From: Prauserella salsuginis
Lineage (GTDB): Bacteria > Actinomycetota > Actinomycetes > Mycobacteriales > Pseudonocardiaceae
Assembly (NCBI RefSeq): GCF_024648885.1
Contig: NZ_JANBBF010000014.1
Location: forward strand, 1-64,000
Length of the DNA stretch: 64,000 bases
Direction of reading: 5' to 3'
Shown piece after piece: positions 1 through 8,056 of the stretch (position 1 is the first letter of the stretch; each line of letters begins with the position of its first letter). Under the pieces are notes generated by a model. It ran no database searches. It saw nothing but the letters and a program-made list of their open reading frames with translations, and was not told where the DNA came from. The position numbers were made by a program, and so were the translations under genes.

Positions 1-122
1 GGTTATTGGTTGTGTGTATTGGGGGGTTGGGGTTTTTTATGTGCTGGTTGTTGCTGTTTTTCGGGGTGGTGGGTGATTGTTGGCGGGTCCGGTTTTTGTG
101 TTTCTTCGGTGAGGAGTTTGTT
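1..122. other. G/T-rich leader upstream of hexulose-phosphate synthase
   Basis: The plus strand here is almost entirely G and T; the first 60 bases contain about two C and three A. No convincing coding sequence is visible. A GAGGAG ribosome binding site at 111-116 precedes the GTG start of the next gene. The low C and A content abolishes stop codons on the minus strand, so long antisense frames appear that are not genes. Confidence 0.6.
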
Positions 123-752
123 GTGCGGTTGCAGGTGGCGTTGGATGTTGTGGATTTGCCGTCGGCGTTGACGTTGGCGCATCAGGTGTCTGAGCATGTG
201 GACATTTTGGAGTTGGGTACGCCGTTGGTGAAGTCGGCGGGTATCGGTGCGGTGAGTGCGGTGAAGGCGGCGCATCCGGACAAGTTGGTGTTCGCGGATT
301 TGAAGACTGCGGATGCGGGTGAGTTGGAGGCCGGGTTGGCGTTCGAGGCCGGTGCGGATCTGGTGACGGTGATGGGCACGGCTGATGACGACACGGTGCG
401 GGGTGCGGTGGCTGCGGGCCTCAAGTACGGCAAGAGTGTGGTGGCGGACATGATCACGGTGGTGCAGGGCCGGGTGGATCGGATCCGTGAGGTGGCCAAG
501 ATGGGGGTGTCGTTCGTGGAGATCCATGCGGGTCTGGACGAGCAGGCGCGGCCGGGGTATTCGATCGAGACGTTGTTGGCTGATGGTCGTGAGGCCGGGG
601 TGCCGTTCTCGATCGCTGGTGGTGTGGGTCCGGACACGATCGGTTCGGTGCGCGAGGCCGGTGCCACGGTGGCGGTGGCCGGTGGGGCGATCTACAACGC
701 CCCGGACCCGGGCGCGGCCGCCCGCGAACTCCGCAAGCGCGCCAACGCCTGA
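123..752 (+). CDS. hxlA: 3-hexulose-6-phosphate synthase
   Basis: Predicted to condense formaldehyde with ribulose 5-phosphate to hexulose 6-phosphate, the fixing step of the ribulose monophosphate route, in the cytoplasm. The 209-residue protein is a single TIM barrel of the OMP-decarboxylase suprafamily: Asp8 on strand 1, the D59-x-K61-x2-D64 signature, an EIHAGLDEQ strand, and phosphate-binding loops AGGVGPDT and AGGAIYNA. GTG at 123 is chosen because it gives the family N-terminus (MRLQVALD) and lies 6 nt after GAGGAG. Codons in the first two thirds end in G or T, unlike the C-ending codons of the last 25 codons and of neighbouring genes. No phosphohexuloisomerase partner lies to the right; one could lie left of the window. 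In non-methylotrophs the enzyme serves formaldehyde detoxification or ribulose phosphate supply. Confidence 0.9.
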   Translation: MRLQVALDVVDLPSALTLAHQVSEHVDILELGTPLVKSAGIGAVSAVKAAHPDKLVFADLKTADAGELEAGLAFEAGADLVTVMGTADDDTVRGAVAAGLKYGKSVVADMITVVQGRVDRIREVAKMGVSFVEIHAGLDEQARPGYSIETLLADGREAGVPFSIAGGVGPDTIGSVREAGATVAVAGGAIYNAPDPGAAARELRKRANA

Positions 753-804
753 CCCACCACACCCACGTGCCCCCGGGGCACCACAACCCGACATCCACCC
801 ACCC

Positions 805-838
805 GCCGCCGAACGACGGTGATGCATCGTTCGGCGGC
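805..838 (+). terminator. Hairpin after hexulose-phosphate synthase
   Basis: A perfect 12-bp stem (GCCGCCGAACGA with TCGTTCGGCGGC) with a 10-nt loop lies 53 nt after the stop codon. There is no clear T-tract. It probably ends the hxlA transcript. Confidence 0.55.
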
Positions 839-896
839 GCGGTGAGCCGTACCCGTAGCCGCGACCAGATCAACGCGACCAGACAAAGGAGTCGGC

Positions 897-1184
897 GTGA
901 AAGGCACAGAATCACGAGTTCGGCTCGAAGGCGGCGCACCCGATACGTACTGCTCGTTGCTGCTGCAGGCCGCAACAGTACTGCGGATGCGTTACGTGGA
1001 AGCGCAACGCGAAACCTGTCTGTCCGCTGTGGAGGCCGACGGACTGGCGTACCTCTTCGAATGTGTCGCCCACAGTGACCCCGCGGGCGATCAGGTTGAT
1101 CCCGAAGAGGCGATCGCCTTGGCACATCGCGTGATCGACAATGACCATCCTGAACTGTCTCCGCTCTGGCCGAAGGCCGCATAG
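897..1184 (+). CDS. Small protein of unknown function
   Basis: I do not recognise this 95-residue protein. The GTG start follows AAAGGAG (885-891) by 5 nt, and codon use is normal for this genome. It is mildly acidic, has three Cys (in DTYCSLL, RETCLSA and LFECVAH) and appears cytoplasmic, with no signal peptide or membrane segment. It follows hxlA in the same direction but behind a hairpin. The last residues are an acidic DPEEAIALAHRVIDNDHPEL helix region. Function unknown. Confidence 0.6.
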   Translation: MKGTESRVRLEGGAPDTYCSLLLQAATVLRMRYVEAQRETCLSAVEADGLAYLFECVAHSDPAGDQVDPEEAIALAHRVIDNDHPELSPLWPKAA

Positions 1185-1398
1185 CAGGCAGGCGCGGTTC
1201 TCCCGGCCCGCAGTACCGCCGACCGTCCCGAAGGGCGGCAGGCTCGGCATCGGGCCTACGACGATCTCGGCGTGACCACGGTGACCGAATTCTCCGGGGC
1301 ATTCCAACGATGCCGGCTCCCGCCCATGGCGACCGATCCCAGACGGTCGCCGTACGGACCGCAGTCGAGGATCATTCGCAGCTCAAAGAGGAGTAACG

Positions 1399-2013
1399 AT
1401 GGCCACTGAAGTTGCCAACGAGGCACCGGCCCGAGCCGTGCCCGAAAGCGACCCAGCCCTGATCGGTCTGCCCACCTTCATCGTCGGCGCGCTCGCACTC
1501 GCCCTGGTGCAGACCGGGTACGTTCCGGCCGACGCGGTCGGCGCCTCGATGGCGATCATCGTACCCGCCACCGGCGTCGGCCAGTTCGTCGCCGCGCTGT
1601 GGGCGGTGGCCCTGGGCCAGGGTGCCGTCGCCGCGGTGTTCGGCGTGTTCAGTGGATTCTGGTTCAGCTACGCGGCACTCGTGCTCGGCCTGACCCACGG
1701 CTGGTTCGGCATCTCCGACGACGCGGCGATCGCCACCCAGGGTCTGTTCCTGGTGGCCTGGGTCGTGACGATCGGCGTGCTGACGCTGGGCACCCTGCGG
1801 CTGCCCGCAGCGTTCACGCTGTTGTTCGCGTTGATCACCGTCGCGCTCGCACTCGTGTTGTACGGCACGGTGGCCGGACAGCCCGCCGCGATCACGACGG
1901 CCGGTTACGTGGCGTTCGTGTTCGCCGGACTCGGGATCTATCTGTTCATCGGTGCGCTCTCCACCGCGACGGGCGGCAAGCCCCTGCCGCTGGGTCGCCC
2001 GGTGCTGAGCTGA
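1399..2013 (+). CDS. GPR1/FUN34/YaaH (SatP) family acetate uptake protein
   Basis: This 204-residue membrane protein has six predicted transmembrane helices and matches the acetate/succinate-proton symporter or channel family. The family N-terminal motif NPAPLGL appears as DPALIGLPTF near residue 19, a relaxed version. The Phe/Tyr-rich core FSGFWFSYAALVLG lies in the middle, as usual for the family. GAGGAG at 1388-1393 precedes the ATG. It probably imports acetate or small monocarboxylates. It is transcribed alone and converges on the WYL regulator. The relaxed motif leaves the substrate open. Confidence 0.85.
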   Translation: MATEVANEAPARAVPESDPALIGLPTFIVGALALALVQTGYVPADAVGASMAIIVPATGVGQFVAALWAVALGQGAVAAVFGVFSGFWFSYAALVLGLTHGWFGISDDAAIATQGLFLVAWVVTIGVLTLGTLRLPAAFTLLFALITVALALVLYGTVAGQPAAITTAGYVAFVFAGLGIYLFIGALSTATGGKPLPLGRPVLS

Positions 2014-2029
2014 ACCGATCCGAGGGGAC

Positions 2030-2076
2030 CCGACGCCGGATGGGCGGCCGCACAGGCGCTGCCCACCCGGCGTCGG
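2030..2076. terminator. Bidirectional hairpin between convergent genes
   Basis: A 16-bp stem with one mismatch (CCGACGCCGGATGGGC against GCCCACCCGGCGTCGG) lies between the stop codons of the SatP gene and the WYL regulator. It can serve both strands. Confidence 0.6.
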
Positions 2077-2113
2077 CTCATGCACACAGCCACCGACCCC
2101 TGGCGGCCAACCG

Positions 2114-3151
2114 TCACGGAATGGCCGTCAGCGTGGTGCCCAGGCTGCGGAGCGGTTCGGCGACGGCGGCCTCGGCGTCGACGGTCACCGCGGCACCGCG
2201 GGCCGCGGCCACCGCGGTGAGCAGGGCCGTGTACTGCACGACGAGTGGGGCCGAGTCCGCAGAGATCCGGGCCCGGCACCGGTCAGGCCCTTCGGCCACC
2301 ACCTCCCCCGGCAGCGCGGGTACCCACCGGCGGGCCTCGGATTCGGGCAGCTCGATCGTCACGTGCGCGGTGTGGCGGTACGTCGCCGCGGCGAACGACT
2401 CCCTCAGCTGCGCCACGGCATCCTCGGGCTGCGGCCGCGACGCGAACCGCCGCCCCGTGGCCGCGACATCGTGCATCCGGTCGAGCCGGAAGATCCGTGC
2501 AGCGTCACGCACGAGGTCGTGGGCCGACAGGTACCAACGCCCTTCGGCGAGGACGAGGCGGTGCGGTTCGACCCGACGAGCGGTGTCGCGGCCCTTGCTC
2601 ACGTACCGCAGTGACACGACCTCGGCGTCCCGGCACGCGGCCGCGAGCAGCGCGAGCCGGTCGGGGTCGACGCCTGGGAGCCCGGCGTCTGCGTCGCGAG
2701 CCGGTCCGTCCGCGTGGGCCCCGTCGGGCAGGTCGTCGGCGGGTACGCCGCGCGGCGGTGCCGCCACGATCGAACCCGCGGCCGCCAGGCGCGGCCGCAG
2801 GCGCGCGGGCAGCACCTGCCCGAGCTTGGCCAGTGCCCGCGTCGCGCTCTCGCCGAGGTCCGGGGTCACGGATGCGGCCGCGGCGAGCGCCACGCCGACG
2901 GCGACCGCCTCGTCGTCGTCCAGCACCAGCGGCGGGAGTCTGCCGCCCCGGCCCAGCCGGTAGCCACCGCCGGTACCGCCCGTGCTCTCCACCGGGTAGT
3001 CGAGCGCGCGCAGCCGGTCGATGTCGCGGCGCAGCGTTCGCGTGGTCACGCCGACCCGCTCGGCGAGTTCCCCTCCCGGCCATTCGCGCCTGCTCTGCAA
3101 CAGGGCCAGCAGCCGCAGCAGTCTGCCGGGCATCTCCTGACGAACGGACAT
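2114..3151 (-). CDS. WYL-domain transcriptional regulator
   Basis: A 345-residue DeoR-like regulator. An N-terminal helix-turn-helix (about residues 8-60, with a TRTLRRDIDRLRAL recognition region) is followed by a WYL sensor domain around residues 140-215, including GRWYLSAHD and the basic FRLDRM patch. WYL domains are thought to bind small or nucleic-acid ligands. The gene is divergent from an FAD-linked oxidase, and a perfect inverted repeat lies between them (3171-3195), the probable operator. The start at 3151 is chosen because an upstream in-frame start at 3181 would put the codon inside that palindrome; an ATG at 3133 is also possible. It probably controls itself and the oxidase. Confidence 0.85.
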   Translation of the reverse strand: MSVRQEMPGRLLRLLALLQSRREWPGGELAERVGVTTRTLRRDIDRLRALDYPVESTGGTGGGYRLGRGGRLPPLVLDDDEAVAVGVALAAAASVTPDLGESATRALAKLGQVLPARLRPRLAAAGSIVAAPPRGVPADDLPDGAHADGPARDADAGLPGVDPDRLALLAAACRDAEVVSLRYVSKGRDTARRVEPHRLVLAEGRWYLSAHDLVRDAARIFRLDRMHDVAATGRRFASRPQPEDAVAQLRESFAAATYRHTAHVTIELPESEARRWVPALPGEVVAEGPDRCRARISADSAPLVVQYTALLTAVAAARGAAVTVDAEAAVAEPLRSLGTTLTAIP

Positions 3152-3170
3152 GCCGACCACACTGCCACGG

Positions 3171-3195
3171 CTCGAGGACAAGTTGTGTCCTCGAG
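3171..3195. promoter_or_regulatory. Perfect inverted repeat, probable WYL-regulator operator
   Basis: Arms CTCGAGGACA and TGTCCTCGAG are separated by 5 nt (AGTTG). The site lies in the intergenic region of the divergent pair, 19 nt before the oxidase ATG and 19 nt before the regulator start. A possible -10 (TACGGT, 3202-3207) places the oxidase transcription start at or next to its ATG, so the oxidase mRNA may be leaderless and the operator would sit over the promoter. Confidence 0.65.
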
Positions 3196-3214
3196 CGTCT
3201 CTACGGTCGCCGTC

Positions 3215-4717
3215 ATGACGAACACGACCGACTCGACCAGTTCCTCCTACGACACCGCCTCCTACGACACCGACTCCTCAGGCACCGCCCCTTTCGGCAC
3301 CGCCTTCCCCGACCTCGACGGCGCCCTCCGGCTGCCCGGCGACGACGGGTTCGAGGCCGCATGCGCCGGCTACCAGCGCGCCACCGTGCATCGGCCCGGT
3401 TGTGTCGTGTCGGCCCGGTCGACCGCGGACGTGCGCGCCGCCGTGAACCACGCGGCCGCCCACGGGCTGCACGTATCCGCCCAGGTCAGCGGACACGGCC
3501 TGACGACAGCGCTCGACGGCGGGGTGCTGGTCGACCTGCGCGGGCTGACGCGGGTCGAGGTCGACCCAGCCAGGCGCACCGCAAGGGTCGAAGGCGGCGC
3601 GACGTGGCAGCACGTACTCGACGTGGTGACCCCGCACGGCCTCGCACCGTTGTCGGGCAGCTCCCCGCGCGTCGGCGCGGTCCCGTACACGCTCGGCGGC
3701 GGCGTGGGACTGCTGGGACGGCGCTACGGCTACGCCGCCGATCACGTGCGCGCCTTGGAGGTGGTGACCCCCGACGGGGCGCTCCGCCGGGTGACGTCGA
3801 CGTCGGAGAGCGCGCTCGAACGCGAGCTGTTCTGGGCGTTGCGCGGCGGCGGAGCCGGTGGCGGCGTCGTCACGGCGATGGAGATCGACCTCGTGGAGGT
3901 CTCCGAGGTCTACGGCGGCAGTCTGTACGTCGACGTGGCCGCGGCGGGTGATGTCCTCGAACGCTGGCGCCGGTGGACCACGTCGGTTCCGAACGAGGTC
4001 ACATCCGGCGTTGCCATGCTCGTCTTCCCCGACGTGCCCGGAGTGCCTGCGGCCCTGCGCGGACGTCACGTCGCGCAGCTGCAGATCTGCGTGGCAACGG
4101 GCGGTGCGGAAGGGCTGCGCAGTGGAACGGGAGCGCGCGGTGGCGACGAGCTGCGCGGTATCGAAGGGATGCGCAGCGTCGAGCGGCTGTGTGAGGCGGT
4201 ACCTGTCCTGCGGGACACGCTGTGCACGCGGCCGTTCTCGGATTCCGGTGCGATCTTCGACGAACCCGACCAACCCCACGCCTATCGGTCGCGGGCCGCG
4301 ATGCTGCGGTCGCTGGATCCCGGCGCGCTCGCCCGGTTGCCCGCGGCGGTGGGACCTGCGGCGCCGGTGATGTGCGTGGCCGGTCTGCGGCATCTCGGCG
4401 GCGCGTTCGCGCGGTCACCGCGGGTGGCGGGAGCCATCGGGCACCGCGAAGCGAACTACCTCGTGTCCGTGCTCTCCCCCGTCGCGCCGACGTCGGAGGC
4501 CACCGACGCCGAGGTGGCGGCGCTGCACGCCGATGTGCTGACGCCGTTCGCATCGGAGACGCTCGGCGCGAACCTGTCGTTCTCCTTCGGTCCGTCGACG
4601 CCGGACGAGGTGCGTTCGGCGTTCACCCCCGCGACCGCGGACCTGCTGGTGCGGCTCCGGGAGCGGATCGACCCCAGCGGCGCGGTCCTGGCGAACCACA
4701 CCCTCCCGATGCGGTGA
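3215..4717 (+). CDS. FAD-binding oxidoreductase, berberine-bridge-enzyme type
   Basis: A 500-residue VAO/PCMH-fold flavoenzyme. An unusual Ser/Thr/Asp/Tyr-rich N-terminus of about 30 residues precedes the FAD-binding domain (about 55-225). SGHGLTT carries His94 at the position used for covalent flavin attachment in relatives, and GGGVGLLGRRYGYAADH follows. The C-terminal part ends NHTLPMR, like the end of the BBE family. The substrate cannot be told; relatives oxidise sugars, alkaloids or polyketides. No ribosome binding site lies upstream, in keeping with a leaderless transcript. The gene is divergent from a WYL regulator and probably under its control. Confidence 0.8.
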   Translation: MTNTTDSTSSSYDTASYDTDSSGTAPFGTAFPDLDGALRLPGDDGFEAACAGYQRATVHRPGCVVSARSTADVRAAVNHAAAHGLHVSAQVSGHGLTTALDGGVLVDLRGLTRVEVDPARRTARVEGGATWQHVLDVVTPHGLAPLSGSSPRVGAVPYTLGGGVGLLGRRYGYAADHVRALEVVTPDGALRRVTSTSESALERELFWALRGGGAGGGVVTAMEIDLVEVSEVYGGSLYVDVAAAGDVLERWRRWTTSVPNEVTSGVAMLVFPDVPGVPAALRGRHVAQLQICVATGGAEGLRSGTGARGGDELRGIEGMRSVERLCEAVPVLRDTLCTRPFSDSGAIFDEPDQPHAYRSRAAMLRSLDPGALARLPAAVGPAAPVMCVAGLRHLGGAFARSPRVAGAIGHREANYLVSVLSPVAPTSEATDAEVAALHADVLTPFASETLGANLSFSFGPSTPDEVRSAFTPATADLLVRLRERIDPSGAVLANHTLPMR

Positions 4718-4847
4718 GTGCCCCAAGGGCACGCGGCATCAACACAGCCACGCGTCAGCGTGTCGTTGAGGGGTGGTGGCCGGGCCGGCGGGCGGGAGCC
4801 CACATCTTCCCCTCGCAATCGCCGGTTCCGTCTCCGCCTTCACATGG

Positions 4848-4873
4848 CGGAGCCGCTGCCGGCAGCGGCTCCG
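4848..4873. terminator. Palindromic hairpin between FAD oxidase and tmk
   Basis: A perfect palindrome of two 13-nt arms (CGGAGCCGCTGCC and GGCAGCGGCTCCG) ends just before the tmk stop codon (4881). It separates two convergent genes and can act for both. Confidence 0.5.
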
Positions 4874-4880
4874 AAGCCGT

Positions 4881-5522
4881 TCAGGCGAGGAGGCGTTTCG
4901 CCAGGTCGGCGGCGTCGACGCGGTCGGCACCGTCGACCACGTGCCACGGCGACAGCCAGTTCACCGCGGCCAGCTCGTCGTAGACGGCCGAGCAGCGGGA
5001 CTGGAGGTCGTCGTCGGTTTCGAACGCGTCGCGGGCTCTCGCCGTGTCCGACTCGGCCCGGTCTCGTGCACGGGAGGCTGCGACGTCGGGGGCCACCCGC
5101 AACAGCAGGTGCGCATCGGGCACAGGCAGGCCGAACCGGTCGATCTCCAACTCGCGGACCCAGCGCACGACGTCGCTGTCGACTCCTTCGCGCAGGCGTG
5201 CGGCCTGGTATGCGGCGTTGGAGGCGACGTACCGGTCGAGCAGTACGACGTCGTGGTCGGCGAGCAGAGCACGGATGTCGTCGGCGGCGCCGCGACGGTC
5301 GAGCGCGTACAGCAGGCCCATGCCGTAGACGGACTCGCCCAGGTCGCCGTGGTCGCCGTGCAGTGCTTCGCGGACGAGGTCGGCGTGCACGCTCACGCCG
5401 TACCGGGGGAAGGCCGTCGCGGCCACGCTCGCGCCCGCGTCGCGCAGCGCCGCCGTCAACGCGTCGGTCAGCGTGCGCTTCCCCGCGCCGTCCAGCCCTT
5501 CGATGACCACCAATCGACCCAC
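4881..5522 (-). CDS. tmk: Thymidylate kinase
   Basis: Phosphorylates dTMP to dTDP for DNA synthesis in the cytoplasm. The 213-residue protein starts MGRLVVIEGLDGAGKRT; the P-loop (residues 9-16) has Arg after the Lys, as in mycobacterial Tmk. A DRYVASNAAYQ segment matches the dTMP-binding DR(Y/W) motif. In M. tuberculosis tmk lies directly upstream of mtrA-mtrB; here the DNA to its left is instead an FAD oxidase in the opposite direction, so that linkage is broken. The neighbours to the right (permease, manA, manB, whiB2) keep the mycobacterial order. Confidence 0.93.
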   Translation of the reverse strand: MGRLVVIEGLDGAGKRTLTDALTAALRDAGASVAATAFPRYGVSVHADLVREALHGDHGDLGESVYGMGLLYALDRRGAADDIRALLADHDVVLLDRYVASNAAYQAARLREGVDSDVVRWVRELEIDRFGLPVPDAHLLLRVAPDVAASRARDRAESDTARARDAFETDDDLQSRCSAVYDELAAVNWLSPWHVVDGADRVDAADLAKRLLA

Positions 5523-5709
5523 GCCCCAAGACTAGGCAGCGGCGCGAAGCGCCTCAGTGGGGGGCGGCGGTCGGGCGACCCACCACACCACCCGGGTGGG
5601 CTAACCGGCGGACGCGCTGGAGAGTCGGCACGCTCACACTCGCGTTCGGCGTTTACCGTGGCAGTTCGGCCATGACAGCAAGCGTCAACCCAGCTAGGAG
5701 GCGTGCCAC

Positions 5710-8022
5710 GTGCCTCTCCCCGGCCCCGACACCCGGGTCGTCGAACTTCGCGTGCCCGGGCTGGTCGGCACGACCGGCGAGTCGCTGCTCGATTCCGTCG
5801 ACACCGTCGATGTCGACGGCGACGGCACGGGGCGGATCGTCCGCCCGTCCGACCGGCTGCGCAGGCCCGCGCCCGGTCCCGTGCTGCAGGCCCTGGGCCG
5901 GTCGATGCCGCGCACTCTCGAGGGCTACCTGTGGAACCGGATGACCTCCGGCGGCGCGGCGAAGGCGACGTGGGCGCTGCTGTTCCCGTTCTCACTGGCC
6001 AACGTGGCGCACTGGATGCTGCCGCCGGTCCCGGAGGATTCGCGGGCCTCGGCGGTGCTGAACCGGGTGTGCCGCGGGCTGCTCCGGGTGGCGGCGGTAC
6101 TGCTGACAATGCTGCTCGTGGCGCAGCTCGGAGTGGTCGCGCTGGATCTGTTCGCCGCACAGTGCCTCACGGCGGGCTCGGGCTGTCTCGACGCGGCGCC
6201 GTCGTGGCTCGGCGACGTGCCGGGGTTGCGCACCGCGGCCGGGCTGCTGCCGCTGCTGGCGGTCGCGGCCGTGCTCTTCGGGGTGTCCCGGACGAGCTGG
6301 CGGCCGAGTCAGCATGTCGAACCGCTGCGCGACCATCTGGGCGGTGGGCTGTCGGACGTCGCCGACACGGCCGCGCTGCGCTGCGTGCACGTCGTCGCAG
6401 CACTCGGCGTGACGGCGCTGCTGCTGCTCGGCGGCCCGTCGACGATGCCGCCCGGCACCGCCGGGGCCGTGCTGTGGATCCTCACGCTCGTCCTGCTGGG
6501 CTCGGTACTGCTGGTGAGCGTGACCCCGGCGCGGCGGCTGCTGCCCGCGCCGGTGCGGACGACGCTGTTCGTCGTGGCCATCGCGCTGACAGGGGCTGCC
6601 GCCGTGGTGGCCGCACCGCTGTCGGCGACATTGCCCGGCACGAACGCCACGGTGGAAGCCGTCGGCGCCGCGCTGCTCGCCGCGTGCTCGGTGTTCGCGC
6701 TGGTGCTGGTCCCGACGGTGCTGCTGGCGCGCCGCGAGTGGGCACACCTGCCGCGCAGGCTCCGCCCGTGGGCCGGCGGCTGGGCGGCGGCGCCCACGCT
6801 CGCGCTGGCGGGCCTGCTCGGCGGCGGGTTCGGTGCGGGCCTCGCGGTGGCACTGCGGCAGCTGCTCGGCGCCAACGGACTACAGCTGCCCGAGGGGTAC
6901 GACCTCATCACGATGCTGTGGGGCGGCGGACTCGTCATCGCGGGGTTGCTCGCGATCTGGGCCGTCGCCGGGTCGGCGCTGCGCCGCGCGCGCCGCGGCG
7001 TTCCCGACATCGTCACGCTGCTACAGGGCGAGGACGCTCCGGCGGCCGACGACGAGGACGCTTCGTCCGCGTGGGCGCGCGCGGGCTGGGAGCGCAAGTA
7101 TCTGCACCGGCTGGTGTTGACCTTCGCGTGCGCGCTGGGTGCGGGCGCGGTCGCGCTCGTGACGCTGCGGATCGTCGTGGGCCCGGTGCCCGAATGGCTC
7201 GCGCCGTTGTCGGCGGTCGGTGTGCTGGCGCTGGGTGCGCTCGCGGCAGGCCTGCTCCGCGCGGTCTACACCGCAGCGACCGGGGATCAGCGCAGCAGGC
7301 ACCTGGGTGCCTTCACCGACCTGGCGTGCTTCTGGCCGCGAGCCGCCCATCCGGTGGTTCCGCCGTCCTACGCGCTGAAGGTCGTGCCGGAACTGGCCGA
7401 GCGGGCGCGCACACACCTGGACGAGCCGAACGCGAGGGTGGTCCTCGCCGGGTATCACGTGGGCGGGCTGCTGACGGTGCTGGCGGCCGCACGCCTGGCC
7501 GACGAACTGCCGGACGAGGACCGGGAGCGCCTCGGGGTGCTGACCGCGGGCGCCCCGCTGCAGTGGGGGTATCAGCGGGCTTTCCCTGCGATGTTCCCTT
7601 CGGAGTCGCTCGCCCGCCTCAACGGAGAGCTGGGCGGCCGGTGGCGCGGACTGTGCCGCGGCACGGACGCGTTCGGCGGTGGAGCGACCACGTGGCGGCA
7701 CCAGGTGGCGGGCGGCATGCTCCTCGGCGTCGGCTACTGCGGCGACGGCAGCATCGGTGCGGTCGAACCGGCCGTCCAGGGCCCGACGGGCGTACTCGTG
7801 CTCGGCGGCGACCACTGGCTGCCGGATCCGATGCGGGAGCCGGTGGCCGGCAGGCGCTGGGCCGCGGGGGTCCGCAACCACGCCGACTACATCGGCGATC
7901 CGGAATGGGACCGCGCCGTCGTCATGGCGGCGGGCCTCGAGGACGCCGACCTGTCCGCGGGCCTGGCCGAACAGGTGTCACTGTTCGGCGACATCCTCGG
8001 CAAACCGCGCTGCACCACGTAG
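5710..8022 (+). CDS. Polytopic membrane protein with degenerate lipase-like C-terminal domain
   Basis: A 770-residue protein. About 80 cytoplasmic residues are followed by ten or eleven predicted transmembrane helices (about 85-510) and a soluble tail of about 250 residues. The tail looks like an alpha/beta hydrolase: a strand VVLA runs into G581-Y-H-V-G-G, where a lipase would have GHSLGG, so the nucleophile Ser is replaced by His583. A later GGDHWLPDP loop resembles the acid/His end of such domains. The GTG start lies 8 nt after GGAGG (5697-5701). A macro-domain gene follows 34 bp downstream on the same strand. I know of no function; it may bind rather than cleave a lipid or peptide. Confidence 0.8.
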   Translation: MPLPGPDTRVVELRVPGLVGTTGESLLDSVDTVDVDGDGTGRIVRPSDRLRRPAPGPVLQALGRSMPRTLEGYLWNRMTSGGAAKATWALLFPFSLANVAHWMLPPVPEDSRASAVLNRVCRGLLRVAAVLLTMLLVAQLGVVALDLFAAQCLTAGSGCLDAAPSWLGDVPGLRTAAGLLPLLAVAAVLFGVSRTSWRPSQHVEPLRDHLGGGLSDVADTAALRCVHVVAALGVTALLLLGGPSTMPPGTAGAVLWILTLVLLGSVLLVSVTPARRLLPAPVRTTLFVVAIALTGAAAVVAAPLSATLPGTNATVEAVGAALLAACSVFALVLVPTVLLARREWAHLPRRLRPWAGGWAAAPTLALAGLLGGGFGAGLAVALRQLLGANGLQLPEGYDLITMLWGGGLVIAGLLAIWAVAGSALRRARRGVPDIVTLLQGEDAPAADDEDASSAWARAGWERKYLHRLVLTFACALGAGAVALVTLRIVVGPVPEWLAPLSAVGVLALGALAAGLLRAVYTAATGDQRSRHLGAFTDLACFWPRAAHPVVPPSYALKVVPELAERARTHLDEPNARVVLAGYHVGGLLTVLAAARLADELPDEDRERLGVLTAGAPLQWGYQRAFPAMFPSESLARLNGELGGRWRGLCRGTDAFGGGATTWRHQVAGGMLLGVGYCGDGSIGAVEPAVQGPTGVLVLGGDHWLPDPMREPVAGRRWAAGVRNHADYIGDPEWDRAVVMAAGLEDADLSAGLAEQVSLFGDILGKPRCTT

Positions 8023-8056
8023 GTGCACCCACCGGGCCTGCGCGAGAATCGGCCGC

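Noticed and set aside
3-827. Long open frame on the minus strand opposite hexulose-phosphate synthase
   Set aside because: It exists only because the plus strand lacks A and C, removing minus-strand stops. Its translation is His/Arg-rich low complexity with no start signal.
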